A DNA stretch of 64,000 nt from Nicotiana tabacum (GCF_000715075.1 NC_134095.1:65043990-65107989); one strand, 5' to 3'; positions 1 through 16,794 are shown, counted from the first letter of the stretch. The notes: generated by a model not told the origin, from the letters alone. Translations and numbers: made by a program.

Positions 1-1
1 C

Positions 2-376
2 ACTCACTGTGGCAACACTGGGCACTTTAAAGAAAATTATAAGGTCAGAATTCAATCTCAACAGAAAAACAAAGTTTTTGCTGAAAAAATAGTTGTTGCT
101 ACGGAACCTGGTCCTTCACATAAAAACCGTATAATACCTTCTTGGACCAAAAGAGCCCTCATTCACCCTTTTTCTCATTACAAGGACTCCTGTAAAGTTA
201 AAATTCAGTTGTTGCAGAAAAATAAAGTTTTTATTGAAAAGAGGCATATTGATGAGGAACCTGGTTCCCGGAAAAGAAAATATGTGCTGCCTGCATGGCA
301 AAAAAAAGTTTGATCCACCCGTTCTATCATTATAAGGGACCCAAGATGGCTTGGGTTCCTAAGTTTAATCATTGAT
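2..376 (+). pseudogene. Copia-type gag C-terminal fragment with zinc-knuckle remnant and internal duplication
   Basis: The + strand reads through a degraded retroviral zinc knuckle, HCGNTGHFKENY, near position 8; the last Cys of the CX2CX4HX4C pattern is Tyr. The downstream sequence is basic and contains two imperfect copies of one block. Each block begins with NKVF.EK, runs through EPG and ends in LIHPF.HYK, at about 70-175 and 220-335. A frameshift lies near 305-315, after which the frame closes with GPKMAWVPKFNH and a stop at about 376. Gag tails of this form occur in plant Ty1/copia polyproteins. The 5' part lies outside the window. The copia assignment rests on the zinc knuckle and tail only. 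Confidence 0.55.
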
Positions 377-1547
377 TTAGGTTCCAGAACCAGATACGGA
401 ACTTGTTTCACATCTACAAGACCTTGAGATCACAAAGTTCCAGGTTGGGATCCAGCGTGGGATATAACTCAACTCTTCAGAGAAGAAGGAACAATTGAGG
501 AAACAGGTCCCTAACAGTTCCCGAGGAGACTGTATGAAGTCAACTCTCCAGTAGGAAAGTTACTGCCTGCACACGCTACTGCACAGGAACAGTACAACAC
601 TCAACTTTCTATGGAAGGCTTTTTACCTACCTTGCTTACATCATTGTAAGTGATGTCACACACGTATAAATACCATCAAGGAAGGTAAAACAACTTACTT
701 CATGAGAGAACCAAACAAAGGACCTGAAGCATGCCTGGTACAATCATTCAAGTTAATCGACTCAAGATAATCTGGGCAGTATGCTTTAGATTCATAGGAA
801 CCAGATTAGGGACATGATCCCTTGGTGTTCCCCTGACAGAAGTATAAGTCAACTGTATAGATGGAAATCAACTATACATGCAACAGTTCAACAGACAATG
901 CAGCAGTCACTTCCCATTGAGAAGAGGCATGTACTAACCAAGATTTGACATCACTAAGGTGATGTATTTTGTAATATAAACATGGTGCAAGGCACAAGAC
1001 ATTCCTCTTTAAGACTTGCAAAATCAGAAACGAAAATATTCTCTCAAGTGCAAGAACAACCTCTCTCAAGAACAAAGCTACTTCAACCTCAAGGACCGGA
1101 TCCAAGATTGAAAATATCTTAAGTCCTTAGGTTTGTTGAGTCTTTGTTATTTGTTGTTCATTGTAACTCCTATCTTGATTTTTAGAAGCTGTTTTTAGGA
1201 AATCCAAATTCGTAAACTCTCCAGTTTATGTTGTGACTAGGTTTAGCCATAAGTTAAAGTCTTTGTAATTAGAGAGTTACAAAGTGACTTGTAATAAGTG
1301 TTATTACAATTTAGAGTGAGTAAAAGCTTTTGTAACTATAGAGTGACAAAGTGGCTTGTGGTGAGAGCATCACAAGTTAGTTAAATTCTTTGTAACTAGG
1401 GAGTCACAAAGTGGCTTGTAGTAAGAGTATCACAAGTTAGTTGAATTCTTTGTAATAGAGTCATTACAAAGTGGCTTGTAATAGGTGTTTACAAGTTAGT
1501 GATGTTGAAAGCCTACAAGTGTAGGTCATGGTTTTTGTCCCCTTGAG
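377..1547 (+). repeat. LTR-like noncoding retrotransposon sequence following the gag fragment
   Basis: No credible reading frame is present. The stretch directly follows the gag tail on the same strand. It is rich in GGTTCC/GGAACC words, has TATAAATA at 664-671, and carries a tandem array at 1255-1503. Position next to gag debris and the TATA-like element suggest an LTR of the same element. No second copy lies in the window, so the boundaries and LTR status are inferred. Confidence 0.4.
1255..1503 (+). repeat. Tandem repeat, unit about 60 bp, in LTR-like DNA
   Basis: About four imperfect copies follow each other. Each contains TTCTTTGTAA, then GAGT.ACAAAGTG, then CTTGTARTRAG and ACAAGTTAG. 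Successive TTTGTAA starts fall near 1262, 1330, 1390 and 1450. The two halves of each unit are partly complementary (TTTGTAA with TTACAAA; CTTGT with ACAAG), so single-stranded copies could form small hairpins. Confidence 0.7.
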
Positions 1548-1930
1548 TTGGGATTTCTCCATGTAAAAAATCCTCTGTGTTCTTTACTTACTGCTGAGCT
1601 ACTGTGGGAACAATTAGAGAACCTGATTCCCTATACTGGTTGGTTCTACAGTCTGTTGCTTACAGTGGGAACTTATAGAGAATTTGGTTCTCTATACAGT
1701 GGGAACTCATCCTGTGTCTCATTTACATACTGGTTCAGAAATTAGCATTGTGGGAACTGATATAGGACTAGATCGCTATACAGTTCGGTTCATTAGTATC
1801 TTCAGTGGAAACTCATAGAGAACCCGGTTGTCTTAACAGTCTGGTGGACGTTTATTTTCTAACATTGGATCATGTGAAGCTTCCTTGAAAAAATGTGGCT
1901 CAGTTAAGACTGAAAAAAATACTAAGATAG
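1548..1930 (+). repeat. Short degenerate repeats of the GGGAACT-ATAGAGAA-GGTTC type
   Basis: The words GTGGGAACT, ATAGAGAACC and GGTTCTCTATACAG recur five or more times between about 1605 and 1830. GAACC and GGTTC are inverted relative to each other. No gene is supported; the open frame at 1548-1745 is only repeat sequence. This may be leader sequence beyond the LTR-like region. Confidence 0.45.
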
Positions 1931-1932
1931 GA

Positions 1933-4305
1933 CTAATATGCAGGAGATAAAGTATCATAGGAGATGGCATTAGAAATTGAGTAGGGATTGTTAGTGTGTG
2001 TCTTAACAGTGGTGATGTAATCCTTCAGCCAAATGGAAGGCTTTCCTTGTCGACCATACTTCCTAGTTTCCACATTTGCAGATTTTTGTTGAGGATGTAC
2101 ACTTGCTTCCTCTGTTGGTTCTAAATAATGCTCCTGAGCTTTTGTTGCCTCAATTGCTTGTTTACATGATGTTGGTTCTGAAGAGTGTTGCTGGGCTTCT
2201 GCTGGTTCAGCTGCTTGATCATCAATAAAATTGTCATTCATTTGATCTGCACTCTCATGCTCTCTATCTGATATGACATTGTCTAGAACTCTTGCATCAT
2301 TTGTGTTTCTCCTGCTGTAGCAGTAGTGTCTCCAATCTATGGATGTATGCTCTAAGATGTAGGTGAAATCATAGTTGGATGTGATTGTTGCATCTCTTCT
2401 GTCTCTAATGAATGTTGAGAAGTAAAAAAGATCCTCTGCATCATCTGGACTTGTAGTAGTGCTAAAAGGAAAAATCTCCTCTTTGAACACCACATGCTAA
2501 CAAATATGCTCTTATTCTCAAGATCACATAGCCTATAACCTTTTTGAGTTTCTGAATATCCAATAAAAATAACCTTTTTTGCTCTAACTGTAAATTTATC
2601 ACCCTTAGGTAGATTACATGCATAGCACAAATAATCAAACACCCTTAAGTGATCCACCTTAATTGGTTTTCCATATAATAACTCGTAAGGTGATTTACCA
2701 TGTAACACAGTAGTGGGCAATTTGTTTATCAAGTATATTGTAGTCCTTACACAATCACCCCAGAATCTTCTAGGAACTGCACTTTGAAATTTTAGGGCTC
2801 TTGCTACCTCTAAGATATGCTTGTGCTTTCGTTCAACCACCCCATTTTGTTGTGGGGTGTATGGACAACTACTTTGGTGTATAATTCCAAGAGAAGAAAA
2901 TAAAGTGTTTCATTGAGAATTGAAGAATTCGGTACCATTATCTGATCTAACAACCTTCACAGTGATTTCAAACTGAGTCTTTATCATTGCAAGCAAGTTC
3001 TTTATTACAACAACTACTTCACACTTAGATTGTATTAAGCATACCCAAGTAAATCTGCTATAGTCATCTACAATTGTAACAAAATAGAGTTTTCTATCAT
3101 ATGTAGGTACCTTATGAGGTCCCCAAACATCTATGTGAACAAGCTGGAAACAAGCACTTGACCTAGTACTACTAGTAGGGAATTGTAATCTACACTACTT
3201 TGCCAAGGGACAGACTTAAAAACTGTTATGCACTTTAGTGTTATATTATTTCTCAATGCTGAAATATGTTCCATAGACTTTGCTGATGCATGGCCTAGTC
3301 TCAAATGCCAGTCTTGTATCTCCATATTCCTTTAAGAAACTTGTTGCTGTTATTGGTAGGTTCTTTTTTATCAGGTATAATCCATTGTTTTCTCTACCAA
3401 TCCTCATCAACTTACCATTGTAGAGCCCCTGAAATATGCAAAAATCAGGGTAAAAACCTACTGAGCAACACAATTGCTTAGTGAGTTTAGATACTGATAA
3501 TAGATTGAATTTAAAATCTGGCACATATAGAACTCCTTCAATAGTTTTGTCTCATAACACTACTGCATCTCATGTATGTGTTATGTCTATCTTATTCCCG
3601 GTTGGCAATTGTACCACATCTGTTCTATTGTCTGCTCTTTTAATATTACTTAGAGCATTCTTGCAATGTGTCGCATGATGTATTACACCTGAGTCAACTA
3701 TCCAAACATGATCATTAGTAGCTACATTTGCTATTAAAGCAATAATACCTGCAGTATTTGTGGAACAGTCACTTGTGTTTGTTTTCTGCAACAAATTTAC
3801 CAATTGTTTATATTGTTCCTCAGTAAAGAAATTTCCTTGAGTTGGCATCATAACCCCTTGCTTTATCTCACTGGTGGTTGCATTGTTTACATAGGTCCTT
3901 TCTCCTGAGTTTTGACCTTTCTTCTTGCTTTTGAAATCTGGTGGGTACCCTACTATCTTGTAATAATTTTCCTTGAGGTGTCCTTTATAACCACAGTAAT
4001 CACAAACTAATCCTGGCCTTTTTGGTCTGAATTCATGACTCTTTCCAGCCATCATTGTGAGTGGATCCTTCACTGTGTCTGTAACCCCGATGATTCGTTG
4101 GCTTTCCTCTTCTGTGACTATTGCATAGGCCTCATTCACAGTGATTACAGGCCTCTTAGCTAAAATATTGCTTCTAATATTCCCATAACTTTCATTCAAC
4201 CCCATGAGAAATTGCAGTAATCGTATCTTTTTCAATAACTCTACAGATGGCCTAGATTCTCCACAATCACATGAGGCTAAAGGTGCAATTACCCTACTAT
4301 CGTCT
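1933..4305 (-). pseudogene. Truncated Ty1/copia polyprotein: gag zinc knuckle, protease, pre-integrase, integrase
   Basis: Reading on the minus strand from high to low coordinates: a gag segment with LLQFLMGLNESY; a zinc knuckle CDYCGYKGHLKENY at about 4000 (last Cys replaced by Tyr); a protease start VWIVDSGVIHHATH near 3690 (the usual DSGA is DSGV); a GAG-pre-integrase motif WHLRLGHAS near 3300; and an integrase core with VVRSDNGTEF near 2950, PYTPQQNGVVERKH near 2850, and the distal region to about 2520. A low-complexity linker closes at 1933 where the reverse transcriptase should begin. RT and RNase H are absent, and stops and frameshifts break the frame at about 2515, 2910, 3245 and 3560. 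No LTRs of this copy are recognisable. Confidence 0.85.
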
Positions 4306-6095
4306 TTTGATACTAGGGATAAAATGATCAAACTTAATTTTCCTAAGTGTCATCAGCTGGCACATAAGACACAATATATCTTGTTCTCCTTGTGGGTGTG
4401 CACTCACAGTATCAAGATAATGCAATGTGATATCCTGGACTATCTCTTTCTTTATGAGAACCTCTTCTTTAGGAAAAGGAACATACTTTCTCACGCAAGG
4501 AGTAAATTGTGTGGCAGTAGCAATATGTGCATCCTCAATTGCAAGGCCAACATCAGAAACACTTCTTGAAAAAACAAAAGAATTGGCACATGATCCATGA
4601 ACATACAGCCAAACATCAGGAGCATCATATTAAAAAAAATACAATAGCGAATTCCTTAACTTTTGGTCTGTAACCAAGAAGATGATACCACTACCTAGTC
4701 CTTCAGAAAATCCAGTGAGCATGTCCAAGGACCCAGCTATAAAATATCTAGCATAGTAGCGACCCTCAATAACTTCCAAGCAAACATAGTTGCACACATC
4801 CTTTTCTATTAGGTAAAGATAAGCTGACTCCAACCAAGCATCTTCAGTGGTCTCAACCATAACCACAACATGTGCACTAAGTAATTTAGATCGAGATAGT
4901 GACGCAACAGAATCATATGTGCAGCTACGACCATTACTCGGCACAATGAGTAACTCATCACAATGCCATATTGACGCTAGATCTTCAGCCAAATATCCTG
5001 ATGGAAAAGATTAATGGGCATGGTACCTTCCTTCAAATTGCAGTTGCGCATGGTTATGATCTTCACTGTCATGAAAGAGAGAAATTTTTATTTTGTGGTG
5101 AACTCCACCTGGTTCAAAAGCTTGCTGCAAGGTAACTGATTTCTGAGAAAGCCAACATCGCACCACGCTCTTCTCATTTCCTCTCCAAACAAGAAAGTAT
5201 TCACTCATATGCACAAATAATGCACAAACTGTCCTCTTATGTTTTTTTGCATTCTTAAAAATATCATATGTAGGGGCGTGGAATGAAATGCTGATCCTCG
5301 AAATGATTAACATCATGGGTTGTAACCATCTGGTAAACCTTCTAAAACAAGATCAAGGAAAGCTGTTATAGTCTCTTTTCTTCCAACTAGTGCACCAGTC
5401 ACAAGTTGAAATTGAGGCCTATAGTTGCCGTCCATGTAATCGAAATAATAAACTACGCCATGAAACCTAGGTGATTCACCAATGTGTTGAGCATGTGCAT
5501 GCAATATGAGATAAGTTAGCATCGTGAAGATTTTATGCTTCTCACGACTTTGAATTAACTGTGGCATTATACCGAGCTTTACGAAGACATTGCCAGGGTG
5601 AGCAATGACTCGAAATCTCAACTGCTTGAAATTTCCATCAGCAAAAGCCTCGAGCACCCCCCCCCCCCGTACTCTCTGCGTCTCTCTAGATATAAAGAAC
5701 AAGAAACCGATAAAAATGTGCTCTTGTCCAGTATCTACCCAATCACGTAGGTGTAAATTAGAATCATAGTGATGCCCCAATAAATTTTGAGTAGCACTAG
5801 CAAATGGAAGTTCTATTCCAGTAAACCTCCCAATAGCATTTGACATGATAGATCTTTGGTTAGTAAAATAAATCTGATAACCAGTTTTATCCCTTAGCGG
5901 AGAGATTTCAGACACTGGAGCTGCATTGTCTCTTGCGCCTTTCTCCTCATTATTTTTAGGTTTCAGTGATTTAGTCACATTAAGATTGTAACCCGTTAAA
6001 CCTACTATGGAAGTCATGGGAATAGAGTTTGTCAAAATACCGATCTGATTAATTAGAACCTCAGTAGTGACCCCTGTTTGCAAGGTCTCAGAGTG

Positions 6096-6105
6096 AGACT
6101 GGAGT
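6096..6105. repeat. Target-site duplication of the 704-bp MITE, left copy
   Basis: AGACTGGAGT here is repeated exactly at 6810-6819 on the other side of the MITE. Confidence 0.9.
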
Positions 6106-6809
6106 AGGGGTGTGCATTCGATTTATCGATTCGATTTTGACCCTTATCGATTAACGATTTGTACATATGCTTATCGTTATCGTTTCAATAAGGTTTCGAT
6201 TTTTTCGATTTCGATTTATCGATTTTTGAGGCTTATCGATTCGGTTATCGATTACACCAATAAGAAAATTTACGGGATTCCACAGAAAGTATATCGCTAC
6301 AAACACACCTAACTAATATGGACAAAAGGAAGCTAAAATAAGAAGAGCACCGTTTATAACATAAAAATTGTGCCAACAAGCACATGCAACGAAACTAAAG
6401 TAAGGGATCAAATGTATACCACCAACACTCCAACGGTATAAACAAACAAAAAATCAAAATACATCATCACGGCTAATTCTGTTTTCCATTAATTTGAACT
6501 TCATTTACTTGAGCTTTAAATATGATCATTCCTTAAATGTGGTAGAAGAAATAATAGGGTTAGGGACTTAGGGTAAAGGAAAGGGTATTATAGAATAAGG
6601 GTAAAAAAAAATTAAAAAAATTAAAAATTAAAAAAAAAATTAAAAAAAATTACTGTAGCTTATCGGTTTATCGATAAACCGATAATCGAAGAGGACAAAA
6701 TCGAAATCGAAATCGATAAGGAAAATTTTGAAATCGAAATCGAAATCGATAAACCGATAACAAATAATCGATTCGATTTATCGATAAACCGATTCGAATG
6801 CACACCCCT
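6106..6809. mobile_element. MITE with AGGGGTGTGCATTCG terminal inverted repeats
   Basis: The element starts AGGGGTGTGCATTCG and ends with the exact complement CGAATGCACACCCCT. Extended subterminal repeats are built from TTATCGATTCGATTT-like words, and the central 500 bp is AT-rich and noncoding. A perfect 10-bp direct repeat, AGACTGGAGT, flanks it at 6096-6105 and 6810-6819. A 9-11 bp target duplication is typical of Mutator-like elements, so a Mutator-derived MITE is the best guess. It interrupts the gag-like reading frame on the minus strand, and that frame is continuous across the target site if one duplication copy is removed. Confidence 0.85.
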
Positions 6810-7403
6810 AGACTGGAGTGTATCGCCCTTTCTATGAGAGCTTCCATCAAACACCTGGACCTCCTCTGATTTTGCATCTTTTAAGTCAGACACTAGCGCT
6901 TTGGAAACAACTTTTACCGTTGGTCGCTTAGTAGCAAACCCCTTGGAACCACAACAGTCATATAACATTTTGTCGAACACTTGGGCTTCGCTATTTGTAG
7001 AATATTCCCTAATTGTAGCCATGTGACCTTCCGGCGATTCGAGATGTTGTTTACCAAAATGAATCCGCACTTTTGCAACAAAATGTTCCTAATCCGACAA
7101 TTGCTTGTTCTGAAAAAGCCATCGGAACCACTCCAACGCTCCACCATCTAGGTACAAAGACGCACGTAATAACTTGTTGTTTTTCGATGTGCCATGGAAT
7201 TCAAAGTAACGTTCAGCTTGATAAATCCATAACTCTGGATCCTTGCCACAGAATCGTTGGAATTCCACCAAAGTAGGCTCGCAGGATGCAAGGTTTTCAA
7301 CCAACTCATGTAACAATGAACGGATTTCAGCGATATCCTTCGACCACGATTCCTTCACGACTTTATTTGAATCATCGATAGTTCGAAATGTTTGGCCCTC
7401 CAT

Positions 7404-7700
7404 TGAAGACCTCTAGATGAAAGCACCAATGAAACAACCCAGATAATATACCAACCAGCTAATTGTATTAACTCTATACTAATGGGAATTACAAAGCAAT
7501 TGCTAATAATAATAATAAGGACAATGCAATAGAAATATAAGAAGAATGGAGATGAGGAATACTGATACAGAATTGGGGATGAGATGAGACATAGAGTTAA
7601 CACTTGACAACTTAAGCCTAGAAATGCACTACACCTTCTATTGTATTTATACTAATTTTCCCAGGCTGCACTTTCACGTTCTAAGAGCCTGCCTAAGCTC
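7404..7700 (-). promoter_or_regulatory. Leader or LTR-like region upstream of the gag-like gene
   Basis: On the minus strand the sequence holds a TATAAATA box (complement at 7647-7654), then a pyrimidine-rich stretch, then TTGGTGCTTTCATC about 10-25 bases before the ATG at 7403. Leaders of this form precede gag in several plant gypsy elements. No matching second LTR was seen in the window, so this may equally be the promoter and 5' UTR of a single-copy gene. Confidence 0.35.
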
Positions 7701-8259
7701 AAAATGGGTCTCACACATAATTTTCCAAATTCCAACATATATCCTCCACCGAGTGACTTGCTGAGTTCACAACACAAACATGTCAAACTATGTAATTACA
7801 CCCTAATTCATTTTCAAGGTGGCCTTCCAAACAGACTCGTGTTGATGATTTCATATTTGTTACTATTAGAAATGCATATTATATCAGGAGGTACTCATGC
7901 ATTTGCAACACTTGGTCTTGCTTGATGATTGTTGGGTACTTGGTAAGGAGTGATATTTGAGGTGTACATGTCCCTAATTATGGCTAGGAAATCCTGGAAA
8001 TCCTACCATCATATACTGCTATACTATATCTAGGTGTCCACCAAACTCATAAATCTACAATCTAGGCCCAAAAATATGAGTTTAGTAATGGACAAGAATA
8101 ATAAACAGATATCAGCCATCTGACCTAGAGAACAAAAACTGAAACTCTCTCAAGCTGATCGGAAGATCCAAAATCTGGCATGATAAAGTTTGTTTGGACG
8201 GAAAATGAACAGCCATCGAAAAGTGCCTCCAACCCACCATTTAAGTTCCTTTTTGGCCC
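7701..8259. other. Intergenic and probable 3' UTR of the NIPA gene
   Basis: No supported ORF is present. The part next to 8260 should contain the 3' untranslated region of the minus-strand transporter gene. No unambiguous polyadenylation signal was picked out. Confidence 0.4.
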
Positions 8260-13677
<5,418 letters not shown>

Positions 13678-15229
13678 GATGATCCCAATATTATTTCTAA
13701 AGCTTTATTCTGGAATTTAATTCTCATCTGAATTTTCCAAGAACAGAAACTTCAACACCCAAAAAGGTTTCCTTAATATACTCAACAAGATTACACTAAT
13801 AAAGAAAGGCTAAAACAGCAAGGGAAAAAAAGGTTTCTTGAGTAAATTGCTGAAAAGGAGTTTGAAATACTTAAACTTATACGTTTAAGGAAATGGGTAT
13901 GTGAGAAAATTGGAGAAAAGGGGGTTTGAGCTAACAGTCTAAGCTCGTATGGTTAGTTAAGGAGAAAGAAGACAATTTATACGTTTGTGTTTTGCTTCTC
14001 GTGTAAGGATGGAGAAGATTTATGGGAGGAGAGCGAATTGTGGTTCCATCCAAGAAGCATAATCTTGTCATGTTTTGATTCGTTGAGTTTTGGGTTGATT
14101 TGGCTATTCTACTTCTTTGACACTGTTATGGTTGCATTAATCAATTTTATTAATAATATTTTATTAATTAATTTATTAATCAACTAATATAACCAATTCA
14201 TTTAATCTTTCTTAAGACATTATTAATTTTTGTTAAAATTTTATTAATTTTAATTTAATTTTGAAAAACTTCTTTTGCTAAGACAACTGTTACCGCGACG
14301 GTTAATATTATTCTATAAGCAATATAAGCATTTAGAAAAGAAATTTTTTTATTTGATTGGGTGTATAGATTAGCTTAGTATTTTCTACTTGTACTATTTT
14401 TTATTGTCAAATCACACTCTAAATATTCATACTACCTAATGTTAAGTAAGTTAAATAGTTACTTTATTTATATAGCTAAAAAATTCTTTCCTTTTATACG
14501 AGACAGTCTACTTATGTACGAAGTACTAAATATTCTTTTTTAAAATACCTATAAACCTATTATATTTAGAAAAATGGGGCCTCCCAAATTTGGTGGCGTA
14601 AGGCACAAGCCTTATTATCTTTAACATTAGAGCCGATCCTGATTTCATGTAGCTTTATAAATATTTGTAACTTAATTACGATAAATCATATTTTTTTCAC
14701 CTATTTCATTTCACATGACATTATTTCTTTTTTAGTTTATTTCAGAAAAATTATATTTCTTTATATTTATAAATAATTTAATTTAAATGTTTTATTTTCT
14801 ATTATTCGTAATTCTATATGCAAAATATAATAATTTATTTAAAATTCAAATGTCAAAAAACAAAATCTATTTTTCTTCTTAAACTTGGTGGCTTATTTTC
14901 TCTAATTCATTTCTTTTGGCACAATTTCTTCTTTTTAATTTTTTTTTTCTTTTCTAGAAGTGGGAGGGTTGAAAGTCATGTAAAAAATCAAAGCTTTAAC
15001 CTTAACCGATAAAGGTCCTTTATGTGACAATATCCCGAAACAAAAGAGAAAAAAATATTTTAAAGTATTTAAAGGTGTGATCTAGTAATCAACAGAGTGA
15101 ATATAAATTTTAGAGCTCATACTATAAAACGGGTACAAACTTTGGAGATCATGATTAAAATTTCACTATAAACAAAGAATACTAGATGATTTTTTTCCAT
15201 ATGCTTTAATTTTTATGAGCAAAGTTATA
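13678..15229. other. AT-rich intergenic region, including the NIPA 5' flank
   Basis: The first 300 bp should hold the minus-strand NIPA promoter and 5' UTR; a pyrimidine-rich minus-strand stretch lies at about 13890-13980. From 14100 on, the DNA is very AT-rich with no convincing ORF. A short patch at 14575-14640 (GGGGCCTCCCAAATTTGG and following) resembles decayed repeat sequence but could not be classified. Confidence 0.5.
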
Positions 15230-15766
15230 TTATACCGTGTGGTGTTGGAAATTGTAGAACCGACAATATAATCCGACTATGCTCCAATTAATCGGCTCGA
15301 CGCTGAACTTGCACTCTATGTATTCCATCTTAGTCCTGGTCAACTTGAAACCCTTATACTCAAGGGCCTGTCTCCAAACCTCTAGCCTCTCATTGACGTC
15401 ACCTCGCGTCTCATCATTCAGAATTATGTCGTCAGCAAATAACATATACCATGGCACCTCCCCTTGAATATGGCGTGTCAGTGCATCTATCACCAGGGCA
15501 AATAGGAATGGGCTGAGCACAGACCCTTGGTGCAACCCCATAACAACCGGAAAATGCTCTGAGTCGCCTCCCACTGTTCTGACCCGAGTCTTAGCTCCGT
15601 CATACATGTCCTTAATCACCCTTACGTAAGCAACCGACACACCTTTTGCCTTCAGGTATTTCCATAGAACCTCCTTAGGAACTTTGTCATATGCTTTCTC
15701 CAGATCAATAAATACCATGTGCAGATTCTTTTTTCGATTCTCGCTATTCCACCAACCTGCTAATAA
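15230..15766 (-). pseudogene. LINE reverse transcriptase, 3' portion of the RT domain
   Basis: The minus strand encodes a non-LTR retrotransposon reverse transcriptase. [17 protein letters not shown] (fingers/palm, catalytic Asp) is followed by [19 protein letters not shown], the [18 protein letters not shown] motif, and MLFADDIIL with the catalytic ADD pair, then [14 protein letters not shown]. After about 15290 the reading departs from the family and stops at 15230, so the copy is 3' truncated. Its upstream end is cut at 15766 by the CACTA element; the next codons lie at 25191-25225. Confidence 0.88.
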
Positions 15767-15779
15767 CACTACTAGAAAT

Positions 15780-16350
15780 CCGGTAAAAAATGACCAAACA
15801 TGTCTGGTCGCAATATTGTTGGTCCCTTTATTTTAGGGACCAAAGTTGGTCGCTAATTAGCGACCAACTATGGTCTCTAAGGTAAAAGGACCAAATATTC
15901 TGGGTAAAGACTATAGCGACCAACTTTGGTCGCTTTATTATTTTAATAATATAATTTTGGCGACCAAAGTTGGTCTCTAAATGTAAAATACGTTATTTAT
16001 TTATTTATTATTAATCATAAAAAAGCGACCAACTTTGGTCTCTAATCCAAATATTATATTTTAAAATCTGGAAAATAGAGACCAAGATTGGTCGCTTTTT
16101 TATTTATTTATTTTTATTTTTTTTAAAATATGGTCGCTAACTTCAAGAAATAATTTTTTTTAATTATAAGTGACCAACTTTGGTCGCTATATTTCCAGAA
16201 ATTATTATTTTTTAAATAGAATAGCGACCAAAGTTGGTCGCTTTTGAGAAATCTGGGTTAAATAGCGACCAAGGTTGGTCGCTATTGCCCAGAAAATTAT
16301 TTTTTAAGGGAAAAACGACCAATTAGCGACCAAAGTTGGTCGCTTTTCTT
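15780..16350. repeat. CACTA left subterminal repeat region
   Basis: About a dozen copies of GCGACCAA.. or its complement ..TTGGTCGC lie in both orientations. Several pair into perfect 18-bp palindromes, e.g. near 16224 and 16326. Subterminal arrays are the usual binding sites of the CACTA TNPA-type protein; that role is inferred from the family. Confidence 0.9.
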
Positions 16351-16548
16351 GGTATATTTTTGCCAGAAAATGCCTGTTTTGGCAGCTACACCACCTGCCA
16401 GCTTACCAAAAATCCTAAACATGCATTTTATGCCAACAACAACAACAACAATAAACAACAACAACAACAACACCAACAATAAAAAGCAACAAAGTATAAA
16501 GTTCAATAGAACTAACACATTAAGCTAACAAAACTAAGTTAACGCTTA

Positions 16549-16710
16549 TTACAAGCCCATTCGAAAACTGGTTCTATTGTCTAGTTCAAAGTATATAAAG
16601 TACTCAAGGAGTGTTCTTTCAGCATCCTCATCCGAAAGTTGGATTGCCTCGCCCGACTCATTAGGTGGCTGACTGCGTATGAATTCCCCCACATCAGCTG
16701 TGAAGCGAAC
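16549..16710 (-). CDS. Probable last coding exon of the CACTA gene
   Basis: Following an acceptor CTTATAG, the minus strand reads 53 codons from VRFTADVGEFIRSQPP through SDEDAERTLLEYF to FRMGL and TAA. It is acidic and free of stops. The preceding exon at 16795-16885 ends with a consensus donor GTAAGT, and the phases agree. This suggests the C-terminal tail of a CACTA-encoded protein of the kind often annotated as a plant transposase-associated product. It could also be a captured host exon. Confidence 0.45.
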   Translation of the reverse strand, partial: VRFTADVGEFIRSQPPNESGEAIQLSDEDAERTLLEYFIYFELDNRTSFRMGL

Positions 16711-16794
16711 CTATAAGAAAAATTATATTGAATTAGTATTTCAAAATTTATATAAAAGTAAATCAAAATACTTAATGAAAAGTAAAAAACTTAC

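Larger units (their letters stand above)
4306..7403 (-). pseudogene. Gag-like gene with a long unrecognised C-terminal region, split by a MITE and by stops
   Basis: A start at 7403 opens MEGQTFRTIDDSN. Residues 40-110 (7089-7290) read like a Ty3/gypsy retrotransposon gag domain: F.GKDPELWIYQAERYFEF, then LDGGALEWFRWLF. A frameshift near 7080 leads into RIHFGKQHLESPEG. After the MITE at 6106-6809 the same frame resumes and runs to about 5316 (256 residues, ending LEGLPDGYNP). More broken segments follow at 5011-5270, 4630-4992 and 4297-4620; I recognise no domain in them. Several stops and at least two frameshifts exclude a functional product. Possible identities are gag plus an extra ORF of an unusual gypsy element, or a host gene captured by one. 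The 3' end abuts copia debris near 4306. Confidence 0.5.

Noticed and set aside
14575..14645. Possible SINE or hAT remnant
   Set aside because: Only a short GC-richer patch without A/B boxes, tail or flanking repeats.
16297..16518. Hydrophobic 73-residue ORF with poly-Leu/Val
   Set aside because: It translates a CAA repeat in the CACTA left region; not a membrane protein gene.
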